Below, piece by piece: positions 15,971 to 23,710 of a stretch of DNA of 44,391 nt. This stretch comes from Membranihabitans marinus (GTDB taxonomy: Bacteria > Bacteroidota > Bacteroidia > Chitinophagales > Saprospiraceae). Numbering within the stretch: the first letter of the stretch is position 1; every line of letters begins with the position of its first letter. Under the pieces are notes generated by a model. That model ran no database searches, had not been told where the DNA came from, and saw only the letters and a program-made list of their open reading frames with translations. The stretch spans positions 1-44,391 of the forward strand of contig NZ_JAHVHU010000025.1 in the NCBI RefSeq assembly GCF_019802045.1, given 5' to 3'. The translations under genes and the position numbers were made by a program.

Positions 15971-18364
15971 ATGATGACTATTTATCCCGACACACTATAC
16001 ACTGATCTGGAATTTGATCAGATCCTGGAATTGGCAGCGTCTTATACGCGCGGACCCATAGCCCGACGCCGCATACTCAATTCGGTCCCTTACCGGAAAT
16101 TCTCTTTATGGGAGGAAGAATTGAATAGGGTTCATGACCTGACCCAATGGAAACGGGAAGGAGTGACCCACAAACCGGCTGAATATGAAGACATCTTACC
16201 CATTCTCGACAAGGTGAAAATAGCCAATTACAGCCTCGATATTGAAGAGGTGCTGAAAATCCGATATGTTCTGGATGAAGTCGTAGCGCTCCGTAAATGG
16301 TCGGGCCAAAAAGAGCTATTGGATTCTTCCTTGTATATTCATTTTACATCACGGATTGCCCCGGAGATTGACCGCCTAAAACAGGATTTGGATCGGCTAT
16401 TTTATCCCGACGGGAACATCCGGGAGGATGCCAGCCCGGATTTGAAGCGATTGTTCAAACGGCTCGGTAGTCAGGAAAAAAACATCAGTGCTGCCTTTCA
16501 GCAGGTCATGCAAAAGTACCGTTCCAGGAATCTGTTGACAGAACCTTTTGAGAGTTATAAGAATGGCAAGCAGGTGCTGTGCGTGGCTGCAGAAAACAAA
16601 CGGAATGTCAAAGGCCTTATTCAGGATGAATCCGGAACGGGACAGACGGTCTACATCGAGCCCGACGAGATGTCTCCATTGTATCATGTCATGGCTGAGG
16701 TAAAGAGTGATATCCGTCAGGAAATCAATCGGTTAATCCAGTCTGTGAGTGCCGATATCCGGCGACTCAAGTTTGAAATACAGGAAGGATTCCTGATTCT
16801 TTCCGGCTATGATGTGTGGAATGCCAAAGCAGAATTGGCTCTGCTGATCGAGGGGCAGCTCCCGGGATTGCGGGAAGTTCCGCATCTGGACTGGAAGCAG
16901 GCTTATCATCCCCTCCTTAAAATCCAGCATGAACGAGTGGGCAAAAAGGTGGTTCCGTTTGACCTAACCTTGGATAAATCCCAGCCTCTGATGATGGTTT
17001 CCGGACCTAATGCAGGTGGTAAATCAGTGTTGCTTAAAGCCGTGGCAATCAATCAATTGATGCTACAGAGCGGGTTTCTTATTCCGGTGGATCCGGGATC
17101 CGTGTCCGGTATGTTCCAGGGTTTTTTCGCGGATATTGGCGACCAACAGTCCCTGGAAGAAGATTTGAGTACCTACAGTTCCCACTTGCTGAATATGAAG
17201 GTGTTCCTGGATCGTGCGGATCATAAATCTTTGGTCTTTATGGACGAACTGGGGGGCGGAACGGATCCGCAGTATGGAGGAGCGATTTCAGAGTCCATAC
17301 TTAAGCGACTGACAGACAGGGGGGTGTGGGGTGTGGTGACGACCCATTACTTTAACTTGAAAATGTTTGCAGACAAACATCCCAGGATCGGTAATGCAGC
17401 GATGAGTTTTGATAAGAAAAACCTGGAGCCAACCTATCGTTTTATACCCGGGAAGCCGGGGAGTTCTTTTGCTTTTGAGATTGCGCGAAAGTCAGGGTTG
17501 CCCAACAAGGTGATTCAATACGCACGGAACAAGGCCGGCAAAAACAAATGGGCGATCGAAGAGATGCTGGTTAATCTGGAGAATGAGAAAAATGAGCTCC
17601 GGAAGAAAGAGAAAGAATTGCAAAATACCCGGAAGCAGCTCGATCAGATGATGAAAAACAATAAGGTCCTATCCGATGAATTAACCTATCAGCGTAAAAA
17701 ATGGAAGAAGAATAAAAAACTGGAGTCGCATAATCGGAAGGAATCGGATCGGAAGTGGTTGCGGGAAAAAATCCGGGAACTGGAAGACAAAGAAGCGCTT
17801 GCTCAAGCCCGAAAGCTCGAAGCAGATATGCAGGAAGAAAAGAAGGAACTGGCCAGCGAGATCGATCAAATAGATCAGAATCTGACCCGGATGGAAAAGA
17901 TTCCGAAGGACTTCTTTAAGACATTAAAGGTGGGTGATTTTGTGAAATACAAAGAAGGTGATATTACGGGTAAGATCACTTCGGTCCAGAAGAATAAAGT
18001 GGAGCTTCAGGTGGGGGGGATTCGGATGAATGTGAAGAAGAAGGATGTCCGTCCCGGAAAAGAACCGTTGCCGGTACAAACGGGAAAATCCATCGGGACC
18101 GATCTGCGTAAAAAGAAAACGGAAGTTCAACACAAAATTGATATCCGGGGGTATTCCATGATGGAAGCTGAGAAGGAATTGCAAAATTTTCTGGATGAAG
18201 CCACGATCGCCAATGTGTCGGAACTGCGTATTCTTCATGGGAAGGGGAGTGGGGTACTTCGTACCCTGGTTAAGGACAAGCTGCGGGAATACAGCCATGT
18301 CCGCGAGGTCAGCCACCCGCCGCGTGAACAGGGCGGTGATGGGGTGACGCTGGTGAAGTTTTAG
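15971..18364 (+). CDS. mutS2: MutS2-family ATPase/endonuclease with Smr domain
   Basis: A 797-residue MutS2. Such proteins act in suppressing recombination and/or in splitting collided ribosomes, rather than in classical mismatch repair. N-terminal helical core/clamp domain, then the ABC-type ATPase with Walker A GPNAGGKS (about 345-352), STYSSHLLNMK, Walker B LVFMDELGGGTDP (about 421-433) and the TTHYFNLK switch. A long charged coiled coil (about 520-640) leads through a KOW-like stretch to the C-terminal Smr nuclease domain (about 715-797) with IDIRGYSMMEAE and LRILHGKGSGVLR. The mismatch-recognition domain of MutS is absent, as expected. Start at 15971; 15974 is also ATG. Confidence 0.95.
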   Translation: MMTIYPDTLYTDLEFDQILELAASYTRGPIARRRILNSVPYRKFSLWEEELNRVHDLTQWKREGVTHKPAEYEDILPILDKVKIANYSLDIEEVLKIRYVLDEVVALRKWSGQKELLDSSLYIHFTSRIAPEIDRLKQDLDRLFYPDGNIREDASPDLKRLFKRLGSQEKNISAAFQQVMQKYRSRNLLTEPFESYKNGKQVLCVAAENKRNVKGLIQDESGTGQTVYIEPDEMSPLYHVMAEVKSDIRQEINRLIQSVSADIRRLKFEIQEGFLILSGYDVWNAKAELALLIEGQLPGLREVPHLDWKQAYHPLLKIQHERVGKKVVPFDLTLDKSQPLMMVSGPNAGGKSVLLKAVAINQLMLQSGFLIPVDPGSVSGMFQGFFADIGDQQSLEEDLSTYSSHLLNMKVFLDRADHKSLVFMDELGGGTDPQYGGAISESILKRLTDRGVWGVVTTHYFNLKMFADKHPRIGNAAMSFDKKNLEPTYRFIPGKPGSSFAFEIARKSGLPNKVIQYARNKAGKNKWAIEEMLVNLENEKNELRKKEKELQNTRKQLDQMMKNNKVLSDELTYQRKKWKKNKKLESHNRKESDRKWLREKIRELEDKEALAQARKLEADMQEEKKELASEIDQIDQNLTRMEKIPKDFFKTLKVGDFVKYKEGDITGKITSVQKNKVELQVGGIRMNVKKKDVRPGKEPLPVQTGKSIGTDLRKKKTEVQHKIDIRGYSMMEAEKELQNFLDEATIANVSELRILHGKGSGVLRTLVKDKLREYSHVREVSHPPREQGGDGVTLVKF

Positions 18365-18541
18365 GTGGCACTGGTGGAAGACACTTTCAAATGTGGCTTA
18401 CACATTTGATACACCTCAAGATCCAACCATTTTTTCCAGATGACAGCCACTCCGCACCCACACCTCCTCCCGCTGCCCCATCGGGATCACTATGTAACAA
18501 GTGCCTTGCATCAATTGCTATATATTTATATTCCATCATGC
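18365..18541. other. Intergenic region mutS2-ndk, first part
   Basis: The 307-bp gap between mutS2 and ndk. This part holds dispersed motif copy B and otherwise nothing recognisable. The rest of the gap is the ndk promoter and leader, listed separately. A short palindrome AGCAC-TT-GTGCT (18593-18604) lies in the ndk leader. Confidence 0.5.
18477..18501. repeat. Dispersed 25-bp intergenic motif, copy B
   Basis: Matches 1546-1570 at 21 of 25 positions (CCCAT-n-GGGATCAC-nn-TGT-n-ACAAG) in the same orientation, again a short distance after TCCGCACC. Confidence 0.45.
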
Positions 18542-18572
18542 TTTGATAAACCAGAAAATGGCTGTACTTTTG
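18542..18572 (+). promoter_or_regulatory. Promoter of the ndk-nrnA-FKBP-prfB operon
   Basis: TTTG (18542-18545), 19 bp spacer, TACTTTTG (18565-18572): an exact match to the Bacteroidota sigma-A-type consensus TTTG-N19-TAnnTTTG. Transcription should start near 18578, leaving a leader of about 94 nt before the ndk ATG. Confidence 0.8.
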
Positions 18573-18640
18573 CAGCTTGTTTAACGTAAAGGAGCACTTG
18601 TGCTATAGAGGCGAGCCAAAAATGCCCGAATCAAATAACC

Positions 18641-18668
18641 ACAAACTACAAACTACAAACTACAAACT
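18641..18668 (+). repeat. Four copies of a 7-bp repeat in the ndk leader
   Basis: ACAAACT is repeated four times exactly, ending 3 bp before the ndk start codon. The tract is A-rich and unstructured and occupies the place where a ribosome-binding site would be. Confidence 0.9.
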
Positions 18669-18671
18669 AAA

Positions 18672-19094
18672 ATGGCAGGAAAGATCACATTTACCATGAT
18701 AAAGCCCGATGCGGTGAAGAACGGACACATCGGTGCTATATTGGCTGATATAAACCAGGCCGGATTTAAAATTCTGGCTATGAAATATACGAAGTTGTCC
18801 GCCGAAAAAGCCGGTGAGTTCTATGAAGTACACAAAGAACGTCCGTTTTATGGTGAGTTGGTTGATTTTATGTCTTCCGGTCCCATCGTAGCGGCTGTCC
18901 TCGAGAAAGAAAATGCGGTCGAAGATTTTCGAAAACTGATCGGTGCGACCAATCCAGCGGAGGCAGAAGAAGGAACCATTCGGGCCAAATTTGCAACTAG
19001 TATCGGCGAGAATGCCGTGCATGGTGCGGACTCGGATGACAACGCCGAACGGGAAGCATCTTTCCATTTTGCACAAACAGAAATATACCGTTAA
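18672..19094 (+). CDS. ndk: Nucleoside diphosphate kinase
   Basis: Transfers the gamma phosphate between NTPs and NDPs through a phosphohistidine. 140 residues, normal. [10 protein letters not shown] with Lys11, and the active-site NAVHGADS with His117. The usual sequence is HGSDS; here Ala119 replaces the Ser next to the catalytic His. FH and Y at the C-terminus are conserved. First gene of an apparent operon; nrnA follows after 9 bp. The start is the only ATG ahead of the TMIKPD motif. Confidence 0.95.
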   Translation: MAGKITFTMIKPDAVKNGHIGAILADINQAGFKILAMKYTKLSAEKAGEFYEVHKERPFYGELVDFMSSGPIVAAVLEKENAVEDFRKLIGATNPAEAEEGTIRAKFATSIGENAVHGADSDDNAEREASFHFAQTEIYR

Positions 19095-19103
19095 AAACCA
19101 TTT

Positions 19104-20120
19104 ATGCCGGAAAAAGGCCTTCAAGACGTACATGAGTTTCTGAGTAGTCCCCGCAAGATCTTAATTGCCTCGCATCGGAATCCTGATGGTGATGCACTCG
19201 GTTCGTCGTTGGCACTGGCCCGGTATTGTCAGCTACGAGGCCATTCGGTCACCGTAGCGGTTCCCTCCGCTTATCCAGCTAATTTTGACTGGCTGCCGGG
19301 AATCAAAGATGTTCTGATATTTGATGATCAGGAAGAGGAGGTGGTCGAGAAAATCAACGATGCCGAACTTTTTGTCTATCTCGACTTCAATCATGTGTCT
19401 CGCATTGATAAGATGGGGGAGCCCATGGCGGAGAAAGATACACCGGTACTATTGATCGACCACCATCTGGAACCCGATTTGTCTCATGAATATTATTATG
19501 TGGACTCCACGGCCAGTTCGACCGCAGATCTGTTGTTTGATGTATTGACCCGATGGGAGAATACGAACTACCTCAAAGATGAATTGATCAGTACTTGCCT
19601 GTATACCGGGATCATCACAGATACGGGAACGTTTGCACACAACACGAATAGTCGCTTGTTTGGTAAGGTTAGCAATCTATTGGAAAGTTCGATCGACCAC
19701 ATCGCCATCCAAAACCGGATCAACAACAGCCTCACAGAAAAGCAACTTCGGTTATTGGGGTACTGCCTGTATCACCGGTTTACGCTCATTCCCGAACAAA
19801 AGACAGGAATTATATACCTCAACAAGGCTGATTATAGCAAGTTTGAAATTGAGCGGGGCGATACCGAAGGAATCGTTAATAACATATTGAAAATCAACAA
19901 TATTAAAATAGCTGCGTTTTTTACACAGCAACCTACGATTGTGAAACTATCACTGCGATCTGTAGAAGATTACAACGTCGCTGATCTCGCACGCAAATAT
20001 TACAATGGCGGCGGACACAAAAATGCAGCCGGTGGAAGTCATTACAAAGGACTCAAATCGGCTTTAGAATTATTTAAAAAAGTATTACCAGAATTCGTAA
20101 AACAACACACTAATGAATAA
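19104..20120 (+). CDS. nrnA: DHH-family phosphoesterase, NrnA-like nanoRNase/pAp phosphatase
   Basis: A 338-residue bifunctional oligoribonuclease/3'-phosphoadenosine-5'-phosphate phosphatase type. ASHRNPDGDALGSSLAL (about 20-36), FVYLDFNHVSR, LLIDHHLEP (about 115-123, the DHH motif), TGIITDTGTFAHNT, and the C-terminal DHHA1 motif GGGHKNAAGGS. All metal ligands are present. It should finish RNA turnover by degrading 2-5-mers and recycle pAp. Its last 8 bp overlap the FKBP gene, which indicates translational coupling. Confidence 0.9.
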   Translation: MPEKGLQDVHEFLSSPRKILIASHRNPDGDALGSSLALARYCQLRGHSVTVAVPSAYPANFDWLPGIKDVLIFDDQEEEVVEKINDAELFVYLDFNHVSRIDKMGEPMAEKDTPVLLIDHHLEPDLSHEYYYVDSTASSTADLLFDVLTRWENTNYLKDELISTCLYTGIITDTGTFAHNTNSRLFGKVSNLLESSIDHIAIQNRINNSLTEKQLRLLGYCLYHRFTLIPEQKTGIIYLNKADYSKFEIERGDTEGIVNNILKINNIKIAAFFTQQPTIVKLSLRSVEDYNVADLARKYYNGGGHKNAAGGSHYKGLKSALELFKKVLPEFVKQHTNE

Positions 20121-21024
20121 GCAAGTGAAATTATTTTCTCTTTTATTTTCAGCGATAGCGCTGATGATGGCCTGCGGGACAGATCAAAGCGAACCAACAG
20201 TCGAAGGAACCACAGAAGATGGTTTCCGGTACAATATTTACAAAACCGGTTCTTCGAACGATCTGCCCCAGCCGACCCAATATGTTTATTTTAAGGCCGG
20301 CGTATTGCTGGATGACACCTCTGTCCTTCAGCCCTTATCTGATATCGTTCGATTTCAAATACCCGCAGATACGACTCCCGTCGATCAAGTCAACCCCATC
20401 GTGAATATACTGCAGCAAATGTCTGTCGGTGATTCGGCGAATGTCTATGTAGATCTGGATTCCATTCCTCAAGCGAAAATGCAGTTTCCGGATAATAAAT
20501 ACATCAACAACTATTTCCTGGTTCAGGATATCGTAGATGAAGAAACCGCATTGGATGCCATTGCCAAAGAAAAAGAGGAGAACATGATAAAAATGCAGAA
20601 AGCCAAGGAAAAGTCCGGAAAAGTGGACAGTCTGGTTGGTCTTTATCTGGATAAATACAAAAAAGGTGAATTGGATAGTGATCTGCAAAAGCTTGAAAGT
20701 GGATTGGAAATTTATACGATCGAACCGGGTAGTGGTGACCCCGTAGGGAACAACCAGGTGGAGGTTCATTACTGGGGCGTCCTGGAGGAAGATGGTAAAA
20801 TGTTTGATAATTCCTATGACCGGGGGATGCCATTCCCGCTTACGGTAGGAGCTGGCTCAGTGATCAAGGGCTGGGATGAAGGTGTCGCTAAGCTGCACCC
20901 GGGTGAAGAAGCTTTGCTTTTTATCCCTTCAGAGTTGGGGTACGGTGAACAAGGTGCTGGTGGAGATATTCCTGCCAATGCTGACCTCGTATTTTTTGTA
21001 GAAGTACTCAAAAAAGAATCGTAA
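20113..21024 (+). CDS. FKBP-type peptidyl-prolyl isomerase lipoprotein
   Basis: 303 residues. The N-terminus ends in a lipobox (LMMACG, Cys21), so the mature protein is lipid-anchored in the periplasm. Residues about 35-150 look like a degenerate FKBP-like domain. A charged helix (about 150-185) then leads to a well-conserved C-terminal FKBP domain: VEVHYWGVLEEDGKMFDNSYDRG, VIKGWDEGVAKLHPGE, FIPSELGYGEQGAG, LVFFVEVLK. This architecture resembles GldI-type lipoproteins linked to gliding in some Bacteroidota, but the assignment to gliding is speculative. It overlaps nrnA and is followed after 1 bp by prfB. Confidence 0.88.
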   Translation: MNKQVKLFSLLFSAIALMMACGTDQSEPTVEGTTEDGFRYNIYKTGSSNDLPQPTQYVYFKAGVLLDDTSVLQPLSDIVRFQIPADTTPVDQVNPIVNILQQMSVGDSANVYVDLDSIPQAKMQFPDNKYINNYFLVQDIVDEETALDAIAKEKEENMIKMQKAKEKSGKVDSLVGLYLDKYKKGELDSDLQKLESGLEIYTIEPGSGDPVGNNQVEVHYWGVLEEDGKMFDNSYDRGMPFPLTVGAGSVIKGWDEGVAKLHPGEEALLFIPSELGYGEQGAGGDIPANADLVFFVEVLKKES

Positions 21025-21025
21025 T

Positions 21026-22100
21026 ATGAATAGCGATCAATTACAGGAACTGCAAGAGCGACTGACTCTTCTAAAACAATATCTTTGACGTCTCTAACCG
21101 TCAAATACAGATAGAAGAAAAACAACAGGCTACCTACGATCCTTCCTTTTGGGATGATTCGGATCGCGCAGAGAAAATCATGAAGGAAATCAACTCACTC
21201 AAGTTTTGGGTGGAGTTGTACGATAAAGCCAGGACTTCCTATGAAGAACTGGAAGTGCTGTACGAGTTTTACGATGAAGGGGAGGTTTCCGAAGAAGAGC
21301 TTGAAGAGCGATATGAAAAAACGCTTGAAATCTTTGAAGACATCGAATTTCGGACCACGCTCAATCAGCCGGAAGATGAAATGTCTGCGATTATGGAGAT
21401 CAATGCCGGTGCCGGTGGTACGGAGGCCAATGACTGGGCCGATATGTTGATGCGTATGTTCGTGATGTATGCCGAGAAACACGGGTATAAAGTCACCGAA
21501 CTCAACCGTCAGGATGGGGATGTGGTCGGCATAAAATCAGCTTCCCTGGAAATTACCGGAGATTATGCGTTTGGGATGCTTAAAAGTGAAAATGGGGTCC
21601 ATCGTTTGGTTCGCGTGAGTCCGTTCAACTCTCAGGGAAAACGGATGACCTCATTTGCTTCGGTATTTGTTCATCCCATGGTTGATAATGATATCGAGGT
21701 CGAAATCAATCCAGCCGATCTGGAGTGGGATACCTTTCGGGCCAGTGGCGCCGGAGGGCAGCACGTCAACAAGACCGAATCTGCGGTTCGGGTGCGGCAC
21801 TTGCCTACGGGGATAGTCGCCGAGTGTCAGCAGGAACGATCTCAGCATATGAACCGGGAGAAAGCCTTGCAGATGCTCCGGTCCCGGATCTATGAACAGG
21901 AACTGGAAAAGCAACGGGCAGAGAAAGACAAGATCGAGTCCGGAAAGCAAAAAAATGAGTGGGGATCACAGATCCGAAGCTATGTACTTGATGACCGCCG
22001 GGTGAAAGATCACCGGACCGGTTATGAAACCCGCCACCCGGAAACGGTGTTGGATGGTGAGCTCGATGGTTTTATCAAAGCCTTCCTGATGAACAATTAG
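21026..22100 (+). CDS. prfB: Peptide chain release factor 2 (programmed +1 frameshift)
   Basis: Recognises UGA and UAA and releases the finished peptide. Translation starts at ATG 21026 and reads 20 codons to TGA at 21086-21088. A +1 slip at CTT (21083-21085) then continues with GAC at 21087 in the frame ending at 22100, giving about 357 residues, close to E. coli RF2. The second frame has FWDDSDRAEKIMKEI, the tripeptide SPF (UGA specificity) in RVSPFNSQGKR, and GGQ in SGAGGQHVNKTES (about residue 243). A conceptual start at the later ATG 21180 would lose about 51 residues of domain 1. Final gene of the ndk operon. Confidence 0.95.
21080..21089 (+). promoter_or_regulatory. RF2 +1 frameshift site TAT-CTT-TGA-C
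   Basis: TATCTTTGAC is identical to the E. coli frameshift core: slippery CTT, in-frame TGA, and 3' C. The upstream bases are CTAAAACAA, with no AGGGGG-like Shine-Dalgarno stimulator at the usual spacing. Low RF2 slows termination at TGA and allows the slip, giving autoregulation. Confidence 0.92.
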
Positions 22101-22169
22101 TAAGGTCGCCCCCCTGTTTCACGGCAGGAGGTAAACTTCGCTTTGCAACGCTGCGCTTTTTTAGTTAGA

Positions 22170-22183
22170 AAACCGATCGGTTT
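22170..22183. promoter_or_regulatory. 14-bp perfect palindrome
   Basis: AAACCGATCGGTTT is self-complementary over its full length. It lies between prfB and the next promoter (22238). It could be an operator or a weak transcript-end structure; no U-tract follows. Confidence 0.35.
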
Positions 22184-22237
22184 GAAAACAGCTGTTCTTT
22201 AAATTCTTACGATAGCCTGAGTATTGCCAATTGCAGA

Positions 22238-22267
22238 TTTGAAAATTCAAATATTTGATTATCTTTA
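22238..22267 (+). promoter_or_regulatory. Promoter of the secreted two-repeat protein
   Basis: TTTG (22238-22241), 18 bp, TATCTTTA (22260-22267): one mismatch to TAnnTTTG. The predicted leader to the ATG at 22311 is about 38 nt. Confidence 0.6.
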
Positions 22268-22310
22268 GAATGATCAAGTATTTTCGAATCACCCTCTAAG
22301 TTTTATTACG

Positions 22311-23027
22311 ATGATAAAATTCAAATTTTTCTCACTACTCATTACTTTATTTTTCACGATCAATATCCAGTCGATGGTCACGGCCCAAAAACTAGATGGC
22401 GCCTGGTCGCTGAAGGGTTCTGACAACCATTTGCTTCTTATTCAGGACGACTACTTTTCCTGGACAGAAACCACAGACGATGACAAGTTTGTCAATACGT
22501 TGGGCGGAGAAATGGAAGTAGACGGAGATGAACTGGATATAGAAATCGAATTCAATTCAGGAGACCGATACCTCGTTGGGGAATCAATTACTACACCGTT
22601 TACATTGGAGGGAAATGTCCTGACCACTCGGCATCCGCAGGGATATGACTTGATTTGGGAACGAATACCAGAGAAAGATCAGGGGTTGGCAGGTGTGTGG
22701 CGTATCTCCGGACGAAAAGTTGATGGTAAGATGAATAGTATCGGCCGTTCTCCTCGGAAAACATACAAGTTACTCACACCGGGCCATTTTCAGTGGATTG
22801 CTATGAATGAAGACACTGGTGAGTTTTTTGGCACCGGAGGAGGCTCTTATACCTTTAAGAATGGAAAATACACCGAACATATTGAGTTCTTCTCGCGCGA
22901 TGACAGTCGGGTGGGGGTGTCCCTTTCTTTTGATGGGGAACTAAAAGGTGGCGACTGGCACCACAGCGGTAAAAGCTCCAAAGGGGATCCGATCTATGAG
23001 GTGTGGAGCAAGGAGACGGAGTATTGA
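22311..23027 (+). CDS. Secreted protein with two lipocalin-like repeats (DUF4488-like)
   Basis: 238 residues with a signal peptide (1-26, ending VTAQ). The mature protein has two related halves, each opening with a G-x-W motif: LDGAWSLKGSDNHLLLIQDDYFSW (about 29-52) and LAGVWRISGRKVDGKM (about 127-142). Each is followed by beta-strand-rich sequence with an aromatic at the 'F-W' position. This pattern fits small beta-barrel proteins of the lipocalin-like/DUF4488 type common in Bacteroidota; the ligand is unknown. I rely on the pattern only. Confidence 0.6.
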   Translation: MIKFKFFSLLITLFFTINIQSMVTAQKLDGAWSLKGSDNHLLLIQDDYFSWTETTDDDKFVNTLGGEMEVDGDELDIEIEFNSGDRYLVGESITTPFTLEGNVLTTRHPQGYDLIWERIPEKDQGLAGVWRISGRKVDGKMNSIGRSPRKTYKLLTPGHFQWIAMNEDTGEFFGTGGGSYTFKNGKYTEHIEFFSRDDSRVGVSLSFDGELKGGDWHHSGKSSKGDPIYEVWSKETEY

Positions 23028-23083
23028 TTTCATTCCCCTATTAGATACTTTATTTGAAGTATTTCGATAAAAGTCAAATAGAA

Positions 23084-23404
23084 ATGGAATTAACAACGAC
23101 ACCAAACATTGAGGGTAAGCAGATCACCAAATATTGTGGTATAATATCAGGTGAAGCGATTCTTGGAGCCAATATTTTTAAAGATTTCTTTGCAGGTATT
23201 CGGGATCTGGTTGGTGGAAGATCTGCAGCCTATGAAAATGAACTTGGGCGCGCCCGGGAGATTGCACTGCAAGAGCTAGAGGATCGTGCACTTGAATTGG
23301 GTGCTAATGCTATAGTGGGCATTGATCTCGACTATGAGGTGCTTGGTGAGTCCAACGGAATGCTGATGGTCTCTGCAAGTGGTACAGCGGTGATTGTGGA
23401 GTGA
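23084..23404 (+). CDS. YbjQ family (UPF0145) protein
   Basis: About 106 residues. The N-terminus [27 protein letters not shown] and the C-terminus [15 protein letters not shown] are diagnostic of the YbjQ/UPF0145 heavy-metal-binding-like fold; these proteins form pentameric rings of unknown function. I start at ATG 23084 because the family begins just there; the frame is open to a TTG at 23054, but that extension has no support. No metal-binding Cys pair is apparent. Confidence 0.88.
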   Translation: MELTTTPNIEGKQITKYCGIISGEAILGANIFKDFFAGIRDLVGGRSAAYENELGRAREIALQELEDRALELGANAIVGIDLDYEVLGESNGMLMVSASGTAVIVE

Positions 23405-23710
23405 AATGACTCAATGGTAAGTTACCCCGGAAAAGTCAAACGTCCCCCAAACTAGGGCTAGATGATTTGTCCAATTTAAGAGTTTAAACAATTGATGCAC
23501 TGCATGTTACACATCATAATAGATTAACGTGGTGAATGAATCGGGTTAACATGATGTGTCCTGGCAGACTGATGAATCAAGAATTACTTTCTCCCTTAAT
23601 AAGGTACCACGGCTTGGTTAAATTATCAAGACAATACATATGCACAAGTTCTGTAAAAATCTACGAGATTAGCGGGCAATAAAATATTCTGTATTTAGCT
23701 CATTAATGCT
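23405..23710. other. Convergent intergenic region with long inverted repeat
   Basis: A 306-bp gap between the YbjQ gene and the lepB 3' end. CACATCAT (23510-23517) pairs with ATGATGTG (23551-23558), and TTAAC (23524-23528) with GTTAA (23545-23549), making an interrupted hairpin. It may serve as a bidirectional transcription end although no strong T-tract is seen. Nothing else is recognisable. Confidence 0.45.

Noticed and set aside
21180-21182. prfB starting at this ATG
   Set aside because: This would remove conserved domain 1 residues that are encoded in the same frame upstream and reached by the frameshift from ATG 21026.
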